NCBI GenBank assembly: GCA_033675265.1
Contig: JAUJYZ010001425.1
Location: 220,001-284,000, forward strand
DNA length: 64,000 nt
Direction of reading: 5' to 3'
Source: Actinostola sp. cb2023
Lineage: Eukaryota; Cnidaria; Anthozoa; Actiniaria; Actinostolidae
Below are positions 1 through 12,300 of the stretch, one piece after another (position 1 is the first letter of the stretch; each line of letters opens with the position of its first letter). The notes beneath the pieces were generated by a model, which was not told where the DNA came from, did no database searches, and saw only the letters and a list, made by a program, of their open reading frames with translations. The position numbers were made by a program, and so were the translations under genes.

Positions 1-192
1 TACAATACTACAATAAAGTCTCGTGATTCATTATGTATTCAATTTTTGCGCGCAGAACTGCGAGTTGATACCAGCGCTATTGCATTCAGTTCTCACAATG
101 CCGTGTACTGTTGCATCTCAAATTGAAATTCCATGCACGCGAGGAAATTGATTACATAATGAATCACGTGACTTTATTGTAGTATTGTAGTC
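1..192. mobile_element. MITE, copy 1 of a three-copy family (left end cut by window)
   Basis: The first 36 bases are the reverse complement of about 156-192, forming a hairpin with TIR core ACTACAATAAAGTC and an internal CGTG/CACG motif. The right flank to about 225 (a run ending CTGGACAAC) resembles the outer TIR of the copies at 7371-7654 and 15158-18275, so the true left end probably lies outside the window. No coding capacity. It sits upstream of the vitellogenin-like exons, probably in an intron. Confidence 0.7.
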
Positions 193-450
193 TTTTCATC
201 TGGACAACCTTTTTGAGAATGATTGTATATTTGGGGTGGGGTTCATTTTTACTACAGGGAGTATTGAGGAAAGTTCCGGTAGGAATTTTCTTGATCGGAC
301 TCACACCTGAAAATATATACTTACGGTTTATTTGATATCTAATTCAAGGTATTTTGAGAATCCGTTGCTCGAAAATGTCTAGATCTTGTCACAATACAAA
401 GATTCTGAGTGATATTTTCACTGGATCTCTGAATAAATCATTCTCTGCAG

Positions 451-555
451 TCTATCGTGAAAAGTATATCCAGACCAAAACCAACCCCAGAGCCAAGCCG
501 TTTGAAAACCCTGGCTACCCTACAGGACAACATATGCTTGCATAGCTTACAAAGG
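451..555 (+). CDS. Vitellogenin-like exon 1 in window (tentative)
   Basis: 35 codons follow a good acceptor (TTCTCTGCAG) and are read in phase 0 into the next exon. The peptide contains RPKPTPE followed by an amphipathic stretch (LKTLATLQDNICLHSLQ), matching the Pro-Thr-Pro-starting helices of the lipoprotein N-terminal superhelix. The donor (AGG/GTCCAT) is weak, so this exon is the least certain. Confidence 0.45.
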
Positions 556-3500
556 GTCCATGTCTAATGAAACGTGGACGTTTCACATTTGTCACTTGAT
601 TCATGACTTGTTTCATTGATTGATTTAGAAACTTTGCGAGTCTCCTAAAATGAACGCCACTGTGTCTACAACATGTTGGTTGGCATTTGGTTCGCTAGTC
701 AGAAGTTATTGTGAAGACAAAAGTGTCCCGTGTCCAAAAGAATTTATAAAGGTAGGTCCGCCTAGTTCAACATACTAATTTCTTTTTTTGTTTGTTTGTT
801 ATATTTTGAAGCGTATTTGGACTGTACATTTACGCTATATAAATAAATTATTATTATTATTATTATTATTTTCAGTGCGCAATTATATAGAGATCGCCTA
901 TAAAGAACTGTTTGTTGGTTTGTTTTCTTATGCTGCTGTATCTCTCATAGATTCTGAAAGATAAATACGATGAAAATCTTCACAGCCAAGCTGGTTATCA
1001 TATGAAGACTATTAAAGACAACGAAAAACTAGTCGTCGCGTTGAAAGCCATCGGCAACGCAGGACAGATAGAACATTTGCCTCTCGCCTTGCACATCCTT
1101 ACCACTTGGAACGACCACAATGCCATAATGATTGCCGCAATAGAGGCCATCAGGCGAATGCCTCTAGAGGGATCTGATTTATCAAAGGTTAGAATATTAT
1201 CATAACTATTGAAACTCACTACAATCATTGGCAAATCTACGGACGTTTCCCATTTGCCTGGAAAGTCGGTCGGCTGATAATATAACTCAAGCAGCCGCCA
1301 TCTTGAACACGGACAGGACGTACAAAAGGACTACCTTGATACCAGGTCTAGATTGTAATAATATAACTCAAGCAGCCGCCATCTTGAACACGGACAGGAC
1401 GTACAAAAAGGACTACCTTGATACCAGGTCTAGATTGTAATAATATAACTCAAGCAGCCGCCATCTTGAACACGGACAGGACGTATAAAAAGGACCACCT
1501 TGAAGCCGGGCCACGATTTTCAGTTCTCCAGTCCAGAATGAACAGTCCGTTCTGCCTGGTGATATAGAAAGCGCCTTCAGTTAGTATACTTCATTGTCAT
1601 GTTCCCGTTGAGCACCTTTCGTATAGTATGCAGCATGCTGCACTGTCATGAAACTTACTCTAACACAAGCACGTATTACACTGATACCTTCACAGTTTAC
1701 AATGTTATCTGTGTGCAATCAGTATGAGAGGCGTTTTCGTAGAGTGGGCAAGTTACGGTACTGTGCTGTATTGAAGGAGTTTGATTGGATGGGATGCATC
1801 TGCACGCTTTTTGATTGGTTCAGAAAGGAACCCATTTGAGTGGCAAAAGGTACCGTAGGTTTCAAACTCCTACTAAAACGATCGCTCTATATATATGCCT
1901 ACATTGTATATGAAAACGACTCTCTCTAAATATGCTTACATTACTAATTTGTTTAGGCGCAGTTGGCACTTCTAAATATCTTTAAGATGAAGAAAATGTG
2001 TCCTGAGATAAGAATTGTGGCATTTGGTGCCCTATTGAAGACTGGACCAACACCAAGCATGCTAATCCAAATGACGAATACCATCCGGTCTGAGGTCATT
2101 CCAACAGTAAAACATTATGTTTACACATATTTGAACTCAGAATTGAAGGCGAATTGTCCAGCAAAGAAGAGCTAGTAAGTATGCCTTTGCTGCTCATTCC
2201 ACAGGATATTATCTTTGTTCTTCGTTAATAAAGCTAAAATTATGACCTTACGTATTGAACTTGTTGTACCCCAAATACCTACCAACAACAACTCATTCAA
2301 ATTAATTATTATCTCCGATATGTTCATTGGTCGAGAGACGACTACGTCACTGCAAATAGCCTTTTATAATAACTTCCTACGACTGAATAATGTGAATGAT
2401 AAAACGACAATTACTGGACTCGGTTTTCACAAAATATATTGGTTTGTCAGTGTCTCGCAGATTGATTATTTGCCTCTGCCGAATATATGCTCAACCTCGT
2501 CCAATATTTAATTATTTATACCTTAATAATAATAATTGGGTCTAAATAGTTACTTACCACCTTGACACTTGACTGGAGCTTTCTAAAGTGTTCCAAATCT
2601 TCATTACTATAGCTATCATTTGTCAGTGTTGAAATAGCCGAATTGTTTTGGCTTTCGACCCCGTAAAGGTACCATTTTTACGGTAAAATATCTTAATGTA
2701 CCCCAAATCTTTCGATTCAATAGTCCCCTTCACAGTTCCCTGCGCCATCTTGAAAGGTAGCCGTGCCTTTGCATCGAAGTGAGACCAACGGTGACCAGCT
2801 TGCAATGATAGAGACATGTGAATAATTGTGCAAGGTGTTAAAAAGGTCTCTATCATTGCAAGGTCGCCGTTGGTATCGCTTCGATGCAAAGGCACGCTAC
2901 CTTTCAAGACGGCGCAGGGAGCTGTGAAGGGGACTGTTCCCTATCACCTGTCCCTGAAGTTCTTGGGAACGTTCTAATGCTTTCATCTCTTTCAGCAAAG
3001 CGAGTGTCAACCTACTTGGTCGTCTTGCTAATGTACCCCATGAGGGATTTGACCCACGTTATTCATTCTCCTATTTGCACCAGTTGGATGCTCTGAGTCC
3101 TCTATACAAATATTTGATAAACATCGAAACTGTCCATACACCATTAAGTGCGATGCCGAGATTTGTGAAGTTTAAGAACACAGTGAGGATGATGGGTCTT
3201 GATGTTGACCACATGGAGGTATCATCTCAACTTTTTATTTGCTCGCGTCGTCACGGCAGCCATGTTGGTGCCCGATATAATATAACAAAACATTCCTCGC
3301 TAGCTTCTAATGTTTGGGCAAGGTCTTCGTGTAGCTGCACAAAAGTCCTGGCTATTGTTTTCTATATAAAAACAATACATAGAACAACAATAGAACAACA
3401 ATAGAACAATAACCAGGAATTTTGCGCAGAGACACGAATACCTGACCAATGTTTGTACCACTAACACACCAACCAACATGGCCGCTGGGTCTTTGTAGTT

Positions 3501-6500
3501 TAAAATCTCCAGGGATTGCTTGCAAACTATAGTACTACACAAACAGTGGCGGATCCAGGGGTGCTTCCATGGAACTCCTTTGTGAAGCCAATCATGTTCT
3601 TCAACTAAGTATAATTGAAATTATGGTTTGTCCTTTATTTATAAAATGCAGGAAGTAGCGTTTCCTGGATCCGCCATTGATCATGACAAAACCACACGAA
3701 CCAAACATGAACAAACAAAGTACAACAATTAGGTAACTCGTCGAGCCTAGTGCGGAAGGTCTTTCGTGCGGAAGGTCGGGTTTCGCACCTGGTAGACCTC
3801 GGGGTCTATGAACTGATAGACCACTAGTAGCGAACCAATCAGATTGCAGGATTTGCGATAGACCACTGGATATTCTTATTTGTTTTTCAGGTTAAACTTC
3901 GACAGCGTGAGATCGTCCCGCTGATCCGAGACCTGATTGGACCTCATGGCTCAATTTACGAAAAGAAATCCTTATGGGACTTCATCCGCCCTAAACGTAG
4001 TGTTGATGATCAAGGTTTCCCGGAAGTTTACAGAACAATGCAAGAAAAGGTTCCCTGTACAATTACTAGCTTTCAGTCATAACCCAGTCTGTGGGAAATA
4101 CATTGGAAGACTGGGTACGAGATAAACACCGCGGTCAAACGTCTGCGCATGCGCGAGTTTTCTCCTGCATCGACAATAAGGAAGAATGTAAAAACAGTCG
4201 ACCATTTTGGCTCGCTAAGCGTAACTACAAACTCCAATTAGCCATTACCTAAACGAGCAGGGGACTGGGAACGAGTTTATTATAATTAATGCAATTACGA
4301 AATTAAGTTTATGACATGAAACAACATGTTGAAATTAGTAACTGTGCAAAGTTTGATGTGATTTGAGCGAATTCTGTTGGAATTATAAACTTTTGAAATT
4401 GTGTTGTCCAGCCAAAATTTTACAGTGAATGTATGGTTTGGCTGGACAAGTCAAAAATTTACAGAGTTTGTATGGGGAAATAGACATCTTTGATGCCCTC
4501 TAGCATCGTCAATATTAAGCCGAAGTTCACCAAACTTTCCAGACTAGCTAAGTTTGATCTGCTCTCCCAGAAAATGATGCCCATTTTTGCTAGTTTCTTA
4601 TTGAATTAGTTTTACGGACTTGGTCCCAGTCCCCTGCTCGTTTAGGTAATGGCTAATAGCTTTGTGGATAAATAAAAAAGTAAAAAGGTAAACTCGTAGT
4701 TTATAGAAAATAAGATAATCTTGAACCTGTAGAATTTTAGAGCTTAACTTTGAAGTAATTTGCTTAACTTTCGGTGTTTTCAGACATTTGACCGCGTTGT
4801 GATTGAGATAGCAGTTCCAAAATTTTGACAATATCATCTCCAATTTTATTAAACTGTATGAATCCATTCAAGTGATTATTTCCACTAGTCTTTCATCGAG
4901 GGCAAACACCTCGAAAAACTTGTAACTAATTCAGCCAATCAAAACACTCGAACCCAGTCTTCCATTATTTGCCACAGACCGGTATAACATCATATTTCTT
5001 TAGCTTAATTTATGTAGTTTGCACTCTCTTATATTAAAAGAGAATATTATATAATTGTTGTATAATCGTCCATAACCCGAAGTCTCGATATCTCATATTG
5101 GGTCATTGCCCATCAATTTACTGTGTGTGCTATTTTTAAAACTATATCTAAATATCCGAACATTTGTTCTGTATATACTCATCATACTAGTTTCTTTATT
5201 ATTCTTTATTCTTTATTCTTATTATTCTTATTATTCTTATTAAATTATTAAATTATTATTATGTACGGTCAGGTCTTTGTGTAGCTGCACAAAAGTCCTG
5301 GCTACTGTTCTATAGAGTACCGAAGTGATGACGTCATAAAAATAAAATGTTCGCTTTATCAACTTTCGATCCACGATTTCGAAAGAAAATCAATAAAGAA
5401 GCTAACATGCCAAATTTGAGAGCAATCGGTTAAATAGCGGCTCAAGATATGGCCAGTTGAATATATAATTTCCCCACACAAATCACTGTAATTTCGGCTT
5501 GGGTATACGAATTAAAACCCCAGATTATCGTTTCCTTACCGCTCAAACGTTTAAATAGTCTAGGTAAATATATGAAAACGAAATTATTTAATAATTTTTC
5601 TGATTATTGGAAAGGTCAGATTCAACAAAGTCGTACTAGTGGTAAATTACGAACTCTTGGTCAAGTGAAGAATAATTTTGGTTTTGAAAAATATCTTCAC
5701 GAAATATGTAACGTTAAATATCGTCAGGCTGTAACGAGAGTAAATTGTTCAGTTTATTTGATACAAAGAAATTATTTTTATATATTCTGAATATACATGA
5801 CAATTCTATCATGAAAATAATAGCAAAATATTGTTATGATATTCTTTCGTTATATGATACAGTCATTTGCAAAAATTCTGGCCGCCACGATATATCAATA
5901 TATCAATATATCGGGTGCATTATGGGTAATTAAATAATCGAAAATTCCCCTTAAAGCGGGCTTTAAAGCCAGCAAAGTTGGTAGAAATATTTAGTATAAT
6001 GTTTATTTTAGTCTTACGTTTGTTGTTCGTAAATTTTGTTTCATTTAATAGTATTAGTGATGCACCCGATATATTGATATATTGATATATCGTGGCGGCC
6101 AGAATTTTTGCAAATGACTGTAGTTATATTCTATAGTTTATGAGTTACTGTACGTTTTGAACTTGAAAGTACTTTATCCTTATGTACCTAGTTTAATTGG
6201 TATTTGATCATGATGGAATAAAATTATCTAAAGTTAACTGATTGCTCTCAAATTTGGCATGTAAGCTTCTTTATTGATGTTAACGATCTTTCGAAATCGG
6301 GGATCGAGAGTTGATAAAGCGAAAATTATTGTTTTCGTGACGTCACACTTCGGTACTCTATTGTCGTTCTATGTATTGTTTTTACATTTAAAAAAACAAT
6401 AGCCAGGACAATTTGTGCAGCTACACGAAGACCTTGCCATATGTACTTACAAACTCGGACAAATTAACATGAGACGGTTCCGTGTAATCACGCCAGTTTA

Positions 6501-6518
6501 AATGGTCCCATGATCCCA

Positions 6519-6558
<40 letters not shown>

Positions 6559-9288
6559 ACCGTGTAAATACAGACTGTAACATTAATTCATTCTTACAGA
6601 TTCCTTGGAATCACTACAAAGTAGAATGACTTGCCAACTTTATTCATTTCCATCACAGATCAGTCCAAAGACGAAAGGAGATTTACCGTTCAAACTTACT
6701 CTGTCTTCCAAATTGTTTGGTTCTGAAATAATATACTTTGTTCTTAACGAATCAAACCCCGTCATCCAAAGCCTTGTCGATGATGGAACCATCAAGGTAG
6801 ATAAGGATTGGTGGAGCAACTCGCTGACAGCCGGAATGCATTTCAATTTGTCAGCATATGACCTTCTGTTCAACTCCATGCTCATCATTCCTACTTCAAC
6901 GGGATTACCGTTGCATCTCAGATCCAACATGGCGGGTACATTTGCGTATAATTGTTACGGTGAACTTACAACTTCTCCAATGCTGAACCTACTGTCATGG
7001 AATAACAGACCCAATGACATCTCAGGGACGTACAAAGAATGTTATAGGTAATGAACGGTGATATATATGAAACAGGAAGGGCAAAAGGAAGAAAGAATGA
7101 AACCATTCGAAAATGATTATTTCTGTTTTCTGATGAAGATATTCTGGTTGTTTTACAGCATGTCTACTTACAGTAATTCCAGGATGTATTGGTTTTATCG
7201 CGATACAAGAATGGGTTATGAGATACATCATAGCACGTCGAGCCGCTGTCCAGTTCCTGTCGAAAAGATCACTTTTAACGTACAGAAACCATGGCAAAAA
7301 GTGACAATCCGTGCAGTAATGAAAAAGGAGAAATATGTCTTTTCAAAGTCAAGGTGAGCTCAAGTAATGAAGTCAATGTCATTAACGTTGTCCAGCTAAA
7401 AAGAAATTAACACTACAATGAATGTCACGTGTTTCATCATGCATTCGTTTTGCGCGCGTGGAATTTTAACTTCAAAAGCATCAATCACCTCTGCCTGTGA
7501 AAACGGGCATTGTTAAAATTCTGTTCTCCCTCTGAGGTGATGTTTGCTTTTGAAATTACAACTCCACGCGCGCAAAACGAATATACGATGAGACACGTGA
7601 CATTTATTGTGGTGTTAATCTCTTTTTAGCTGGACAACGTTAATGACATTGACTGTGTATCAAACACGAAAAAGGGTGCTTACTTCGATCTCTAAGCACC
7701 GATCGAGAAGTTGGTTAAAACTCGAGGTGTAGACGACTGACGAGTTGTTTCATTAATCGACTTCAAATTACGTGTTTTATAGATATCGGGTAATCACTCT
7801 TTCAAGTGTTTCTTCTTTGTTTTCTGATCATTTTATGTTAACTAAGGGAGGGTTCTTTATTTAGGAGGAGGGGTGGGCCGGCTGGTTTCGGGGGTGGGCC
7901 ATAATTTTAAAAACGGTACTCACGGGTGGGTCAAAGCCACTTTTACATGACCGAGGTGGTGGGTCAACATATTTTTTCTTTTTAATTGAAAATTGATGAA
8001 AGCCTCAAAATAGATTTGTCTTGATCGGTGAGATTTATTACAAAACATACGAAGAAAAATGGATCAATTGGCTGTGTGCATCAACTAAAAAAAGGAAAGA
8101 AACCTATAATATAAAGAACACATTCCGAAGCCTCCTTCGATGCACGATAAAGTTTAATTTTCACAGTGTGTAAGAGATATTTTATTTTACGTCATAGCAT
8201 GAACACCACACGTTTTGCGAGGATTAAAGGCAAAGAAGACTACGAAGAAAAAGTCAACTTTGAAATACCAAGCAAAACTGATGGTTACTCTCCATTTCCT
8301 GGAAGAGGTCCTTTTATGGGCGGACCAAATCCTGGCCAAGGGTATCCTGGACCTAAGCCTAAACCTGGTCAAAGCTTTCCTGGAAAGGGTCTTTTTATGG
8401 GCGGACCAAATCCTGGCCAAAGGTTTCCTGGATCAAAGCCTAAACCTGGCCAAAGCTTTCCTGGAAAAGGTCTTTTTATGGGCGGACCAAATCCTGGCCA
8501 AGGGTTTCCTGGACCAAAGCCTAAACCTGGTCAAGGCTTTCCTGGAAAAAGTCTTTTTATGGGCGGACCAGCTGGTGGAAATAGAGCTAGCTTAAATGGT
8601 TATAGTCTCTGGAATGGTTCGATGTCAGTCCATTCTACAAGTAGTTATGAAGAGAAATCATCTAACCACAATGCATGGTATGAACCTGGCAAAAATGTCA
8701 TCACGACTATAGAAGCCACGTATGAAAATACTACAAAGGCTGATGATAAGGATTTGGTGAGTTTTACACATAGTACTATTCGTTTCACTTGCTCGAGAAC
8801 TCGCGGGTTCGCGATACAAAAACATGCCATCAATTTCTGCAGAAGGATATTTGTGACGATTCACTTTTCTCTTTTGTCTTAGAGTTATGATATGCAAGTC
8901 CATGTCAACGGAGAAGGAAAAACAAAAATAGCTGAATATCATCTCGAACTTATGATCAATCGAAAGCCATCAACTCCAGCACGCTCTTGGTATGGTTTCT
9001 CTGCCAAAGGCTATAACGTCAAAGACGGTAAAATTATTCGCATGGGATGTCTAAGAAGTAGGTGAGTCACGTGATCTATTATAGAAAGTGATGACGTGTC
9101 ACCTTCTTTAAATAAAGTCTTACTTACTTACTTACTATGATGTGGAAAACATCACATCTACAGCCATGACAAAGATGCAACATAGATTGACTTGTCTGCT
9201 CTACTCCTGACAGTAAACATGTAATCATTCTGATTTAAAGGAAACTGTTATTCAAATCAATAGAATAATTATAATAATAATAATAATA

Positions 9289-9327
<39 letters not shown>

Positions 9328-12300
9328 TTATAATGAAAACCAAGGATATAAGAATACAACGTTTCGGTGACATACTTATTTAATTTCTACCTGTTGATGA
9401 TGCAAGTGTGTCACCGAAACGTTGTATTTTCATATCCTCAGTTGTTTTCATTATAAAATCTATATCACAATCTTTGTTAGTTAAATAATACTAATACTAT
9501 TTTAAAATAATAATAATAAAGGAAAATATCAGACCTCGATGTTCTTTGTACAGACCTCAATCTGATATTTTCCTGTACCGACCTCGCGGAATATTGAAAC
9601 TAATTATACAGGTGAATATAAAAATCCGCGCGCTTTGATTGGTCCATAATTACGTCATACGTTGCAATAGCCAATAGCAACCGCGCGGTGAAAATTAATA
9701 AAAACGATGTTTCGCACGAAAATAAAGGACATTACATTTCCTAAAAGTACAAAAGGAAAACCAAAATTATGTTTGAAGATATTAATTGAGAGGTTCTGCC
9801 ATGAATTTAATTGACGTTTTCTAAGGAAACATTTACAGTGCGACTACACCAACCAAGGCCACCCAAACAAATTTTCATACAAATTATCCAATCACAATTG
9901 AGTATTCAAACAATAGAATCTGCACAAATTTTCAAATTTTCGCTTTAAAAGCATATATTTTACTTTATATGTGTATGTATATGATCAAGAGTGAACAAGA
10001 AACAGTTTAAATTGTAGAATTCGACATCATTCTGTTATTCAGCGTCACAAATGTGATTAGAAAATTTGATTCAAAATTTGTTTGGGTGGCCTTGGTGTAG
10101 TCGCACTGTAGTCAACTTAAAACTTAAAAGTAAAATGGCGGCCGAAGGTAAAACTACTCGTTTAGAATTCTGCCTATTGTCGTTACTTTTGCACATTTCT
10201 CTGACATTCACCTTGTAATTAGTACTAAAGCATTCGTCTCGGTAAATATTCACCGATAATCACTTCGCCTTCAGAGAATAATTACTCAATAACAAATCAA
10301 GCTAAAAATGTCAAATCCTATTGCAGCATCGACATTCCCGCCAGACGATTAGATATTGGACTTGGTTGGGGAAAGAATTGTAGTCAGTATAATATCAATA
10401 AAACGATAATCTACAATGGCAAGATCAACAATCCCAAACTAGATGTGTACGCGAGCTGGGATGCCCTGCCCGAGCGGTTTGAACAGTTGACGTGTCCAAA
10501 GAAATTCTTGTTGAAAAAAATGGAAGAGGTAAACATCGTTTAACACTAGTTACTGAACACGATCATCAACTACAAAACGACTGCCGTATCTTATGGCAGT
10601 GTAATTACGCAAAACAATTTTGAAATATCACTACAAACCTTGCTATTACCTATATAAATATCACTACAAACCATGCTATTACCTATACGCATATCACTAC
10701 AAACCATGCTATTACCTATATAAATATCACTACAAACCATGCTATTACCTATACGCATATCACTACAAACCATGCTATTACCTATATAAATATCACTACA
10801 AACCATGCTATTACCTATACGCATATCACTACAAACCATGCTATTACCTATATAAATATCACTACAAACCATGCTATTACCTATACGCAAATCACTGTAA
10901 ATCATGCCATTATCTATACTGATTCCCCATTATCATCCTTTTGTCTTCAGCTAAAAAAGCTTGGTTCAAACGCTGGTATGGGAGCCCATGGTGGAATGGG
11001 TGGAGGCCAAGGTGGAGCGAGTAGAGGCCAAGGTGGAGCTGGAGCGAGTGCAGGGCAAGGTGGAGCGAGTGCAGGACAAGGTGGAGCGAGTGCAGGCCAA
11101 GGTGGAGCGAGTGCAGGACAAGGTGGAGCGAGTGCAGGACAAGGTGGAGTGAGTGCAGGACAAGGTGGAGCGAGTGCAGGCCAAGGTGGAGCGAGTGCAG
11201 GCCAAGGTGGAGCGAGTGCAGGAGAAGGTGGAGCGAGTGCAGGCCAAGGTGGAGCGAGTGCAGGAGAAGGTGGAGCGAGTGCAGGCCAACCTGGAGCGAG
11301 TGCAGGCCAACCTGGAGCGAGTGCAGGCCAAGGTGGCCTTGGTCTTGGAGGCATTCCACCATTTTCGGGCGGACAACCATCTGGTCTTGGCGGAGTTCCT
11401 GGTCTTGACAGTCTCCCATGCTTGAAGGGTATTAATATCTCGATGACTATTAAAGATGGAAAAGAATTTGTGATGACTGGTTTTCCAACTCCTGCTTCGG
11501 TTGTAGTCAATTACACATTACCATACAATGTGACCAAATATATTGCTAGGGCCACAGACATCATGACCTATGGCATAATTGGTATGTAGAATATTCTAAG
11601 CAGTTCTCAGATACTTTTATTTGACCTTTTTATAAAAACGGGAACACTTGGAAACCGATAAAGGTTTTTTATTTCCCAGAAAATAATACATTAAGGAATA
11701 GGCCTCACACATCTTAAACATCTAAAGAGCTCAACACCATGTCGTTATGGCGTATTCTCACAACAACTTTAGCATATTAGACCGCGTGCTTCAGCGCAGT
11801 TCACCCTTAGAATAAAAGAAGCGCTTCACATCCTTTGGGAGAAACTTTCCCTTAACGCGCAAGTCAAGCACGTTAACCTTAAACTATGTGTTTAGTTCCC
11901 ATGGCTCACACCATTATTATTCCAATTAGTTTGTTATTTGTATACACTCATTTCGATAAAGTTAGTCACCCGTAAAGCTTCGAAGGTGAGACCGATGAGG
12001 ATCCTGGGTTGGTTAAAATGTATGTACCCATGGTCCTTCTTGGTTTCACCTTCGAAGATTTTCGGGTGACTAACTTTATCGAAACAAGACGCTCAATGAG
12101 CGTACACTCGGGCTTATGACAAGGATAATGTCACTTGCGTGAGGAGGGACATGACAATGACTGACAGTTGCGTGACGAGGGAGACTATGTATATATGTGT
12201 CGGTGAGCGTAGATAAAAATCTCCGAATCGTACTTCCGTAGCATGTACTTGGAACGTTCAGTTGAGGTTCATATTCATGGTCAGACGGTTCTGATAACGT

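Noticed and set aside
8215..8595. Leucine-rich 126-codon frame overlapping exon 9
   Set aside because: It is the +1 frame of an 81-bp repeat and lacks the phase agreement that supports the Pro-Gly-Gln frame.
10910..11510. Reverse-strand frames up to 187 codons rich in Pro/Ala/Leu
   Set aside because: They are antisense to the GC-rich coding heptad repeat of exon 12, which has splice signals and flanking conserved sequence on the plus strand.
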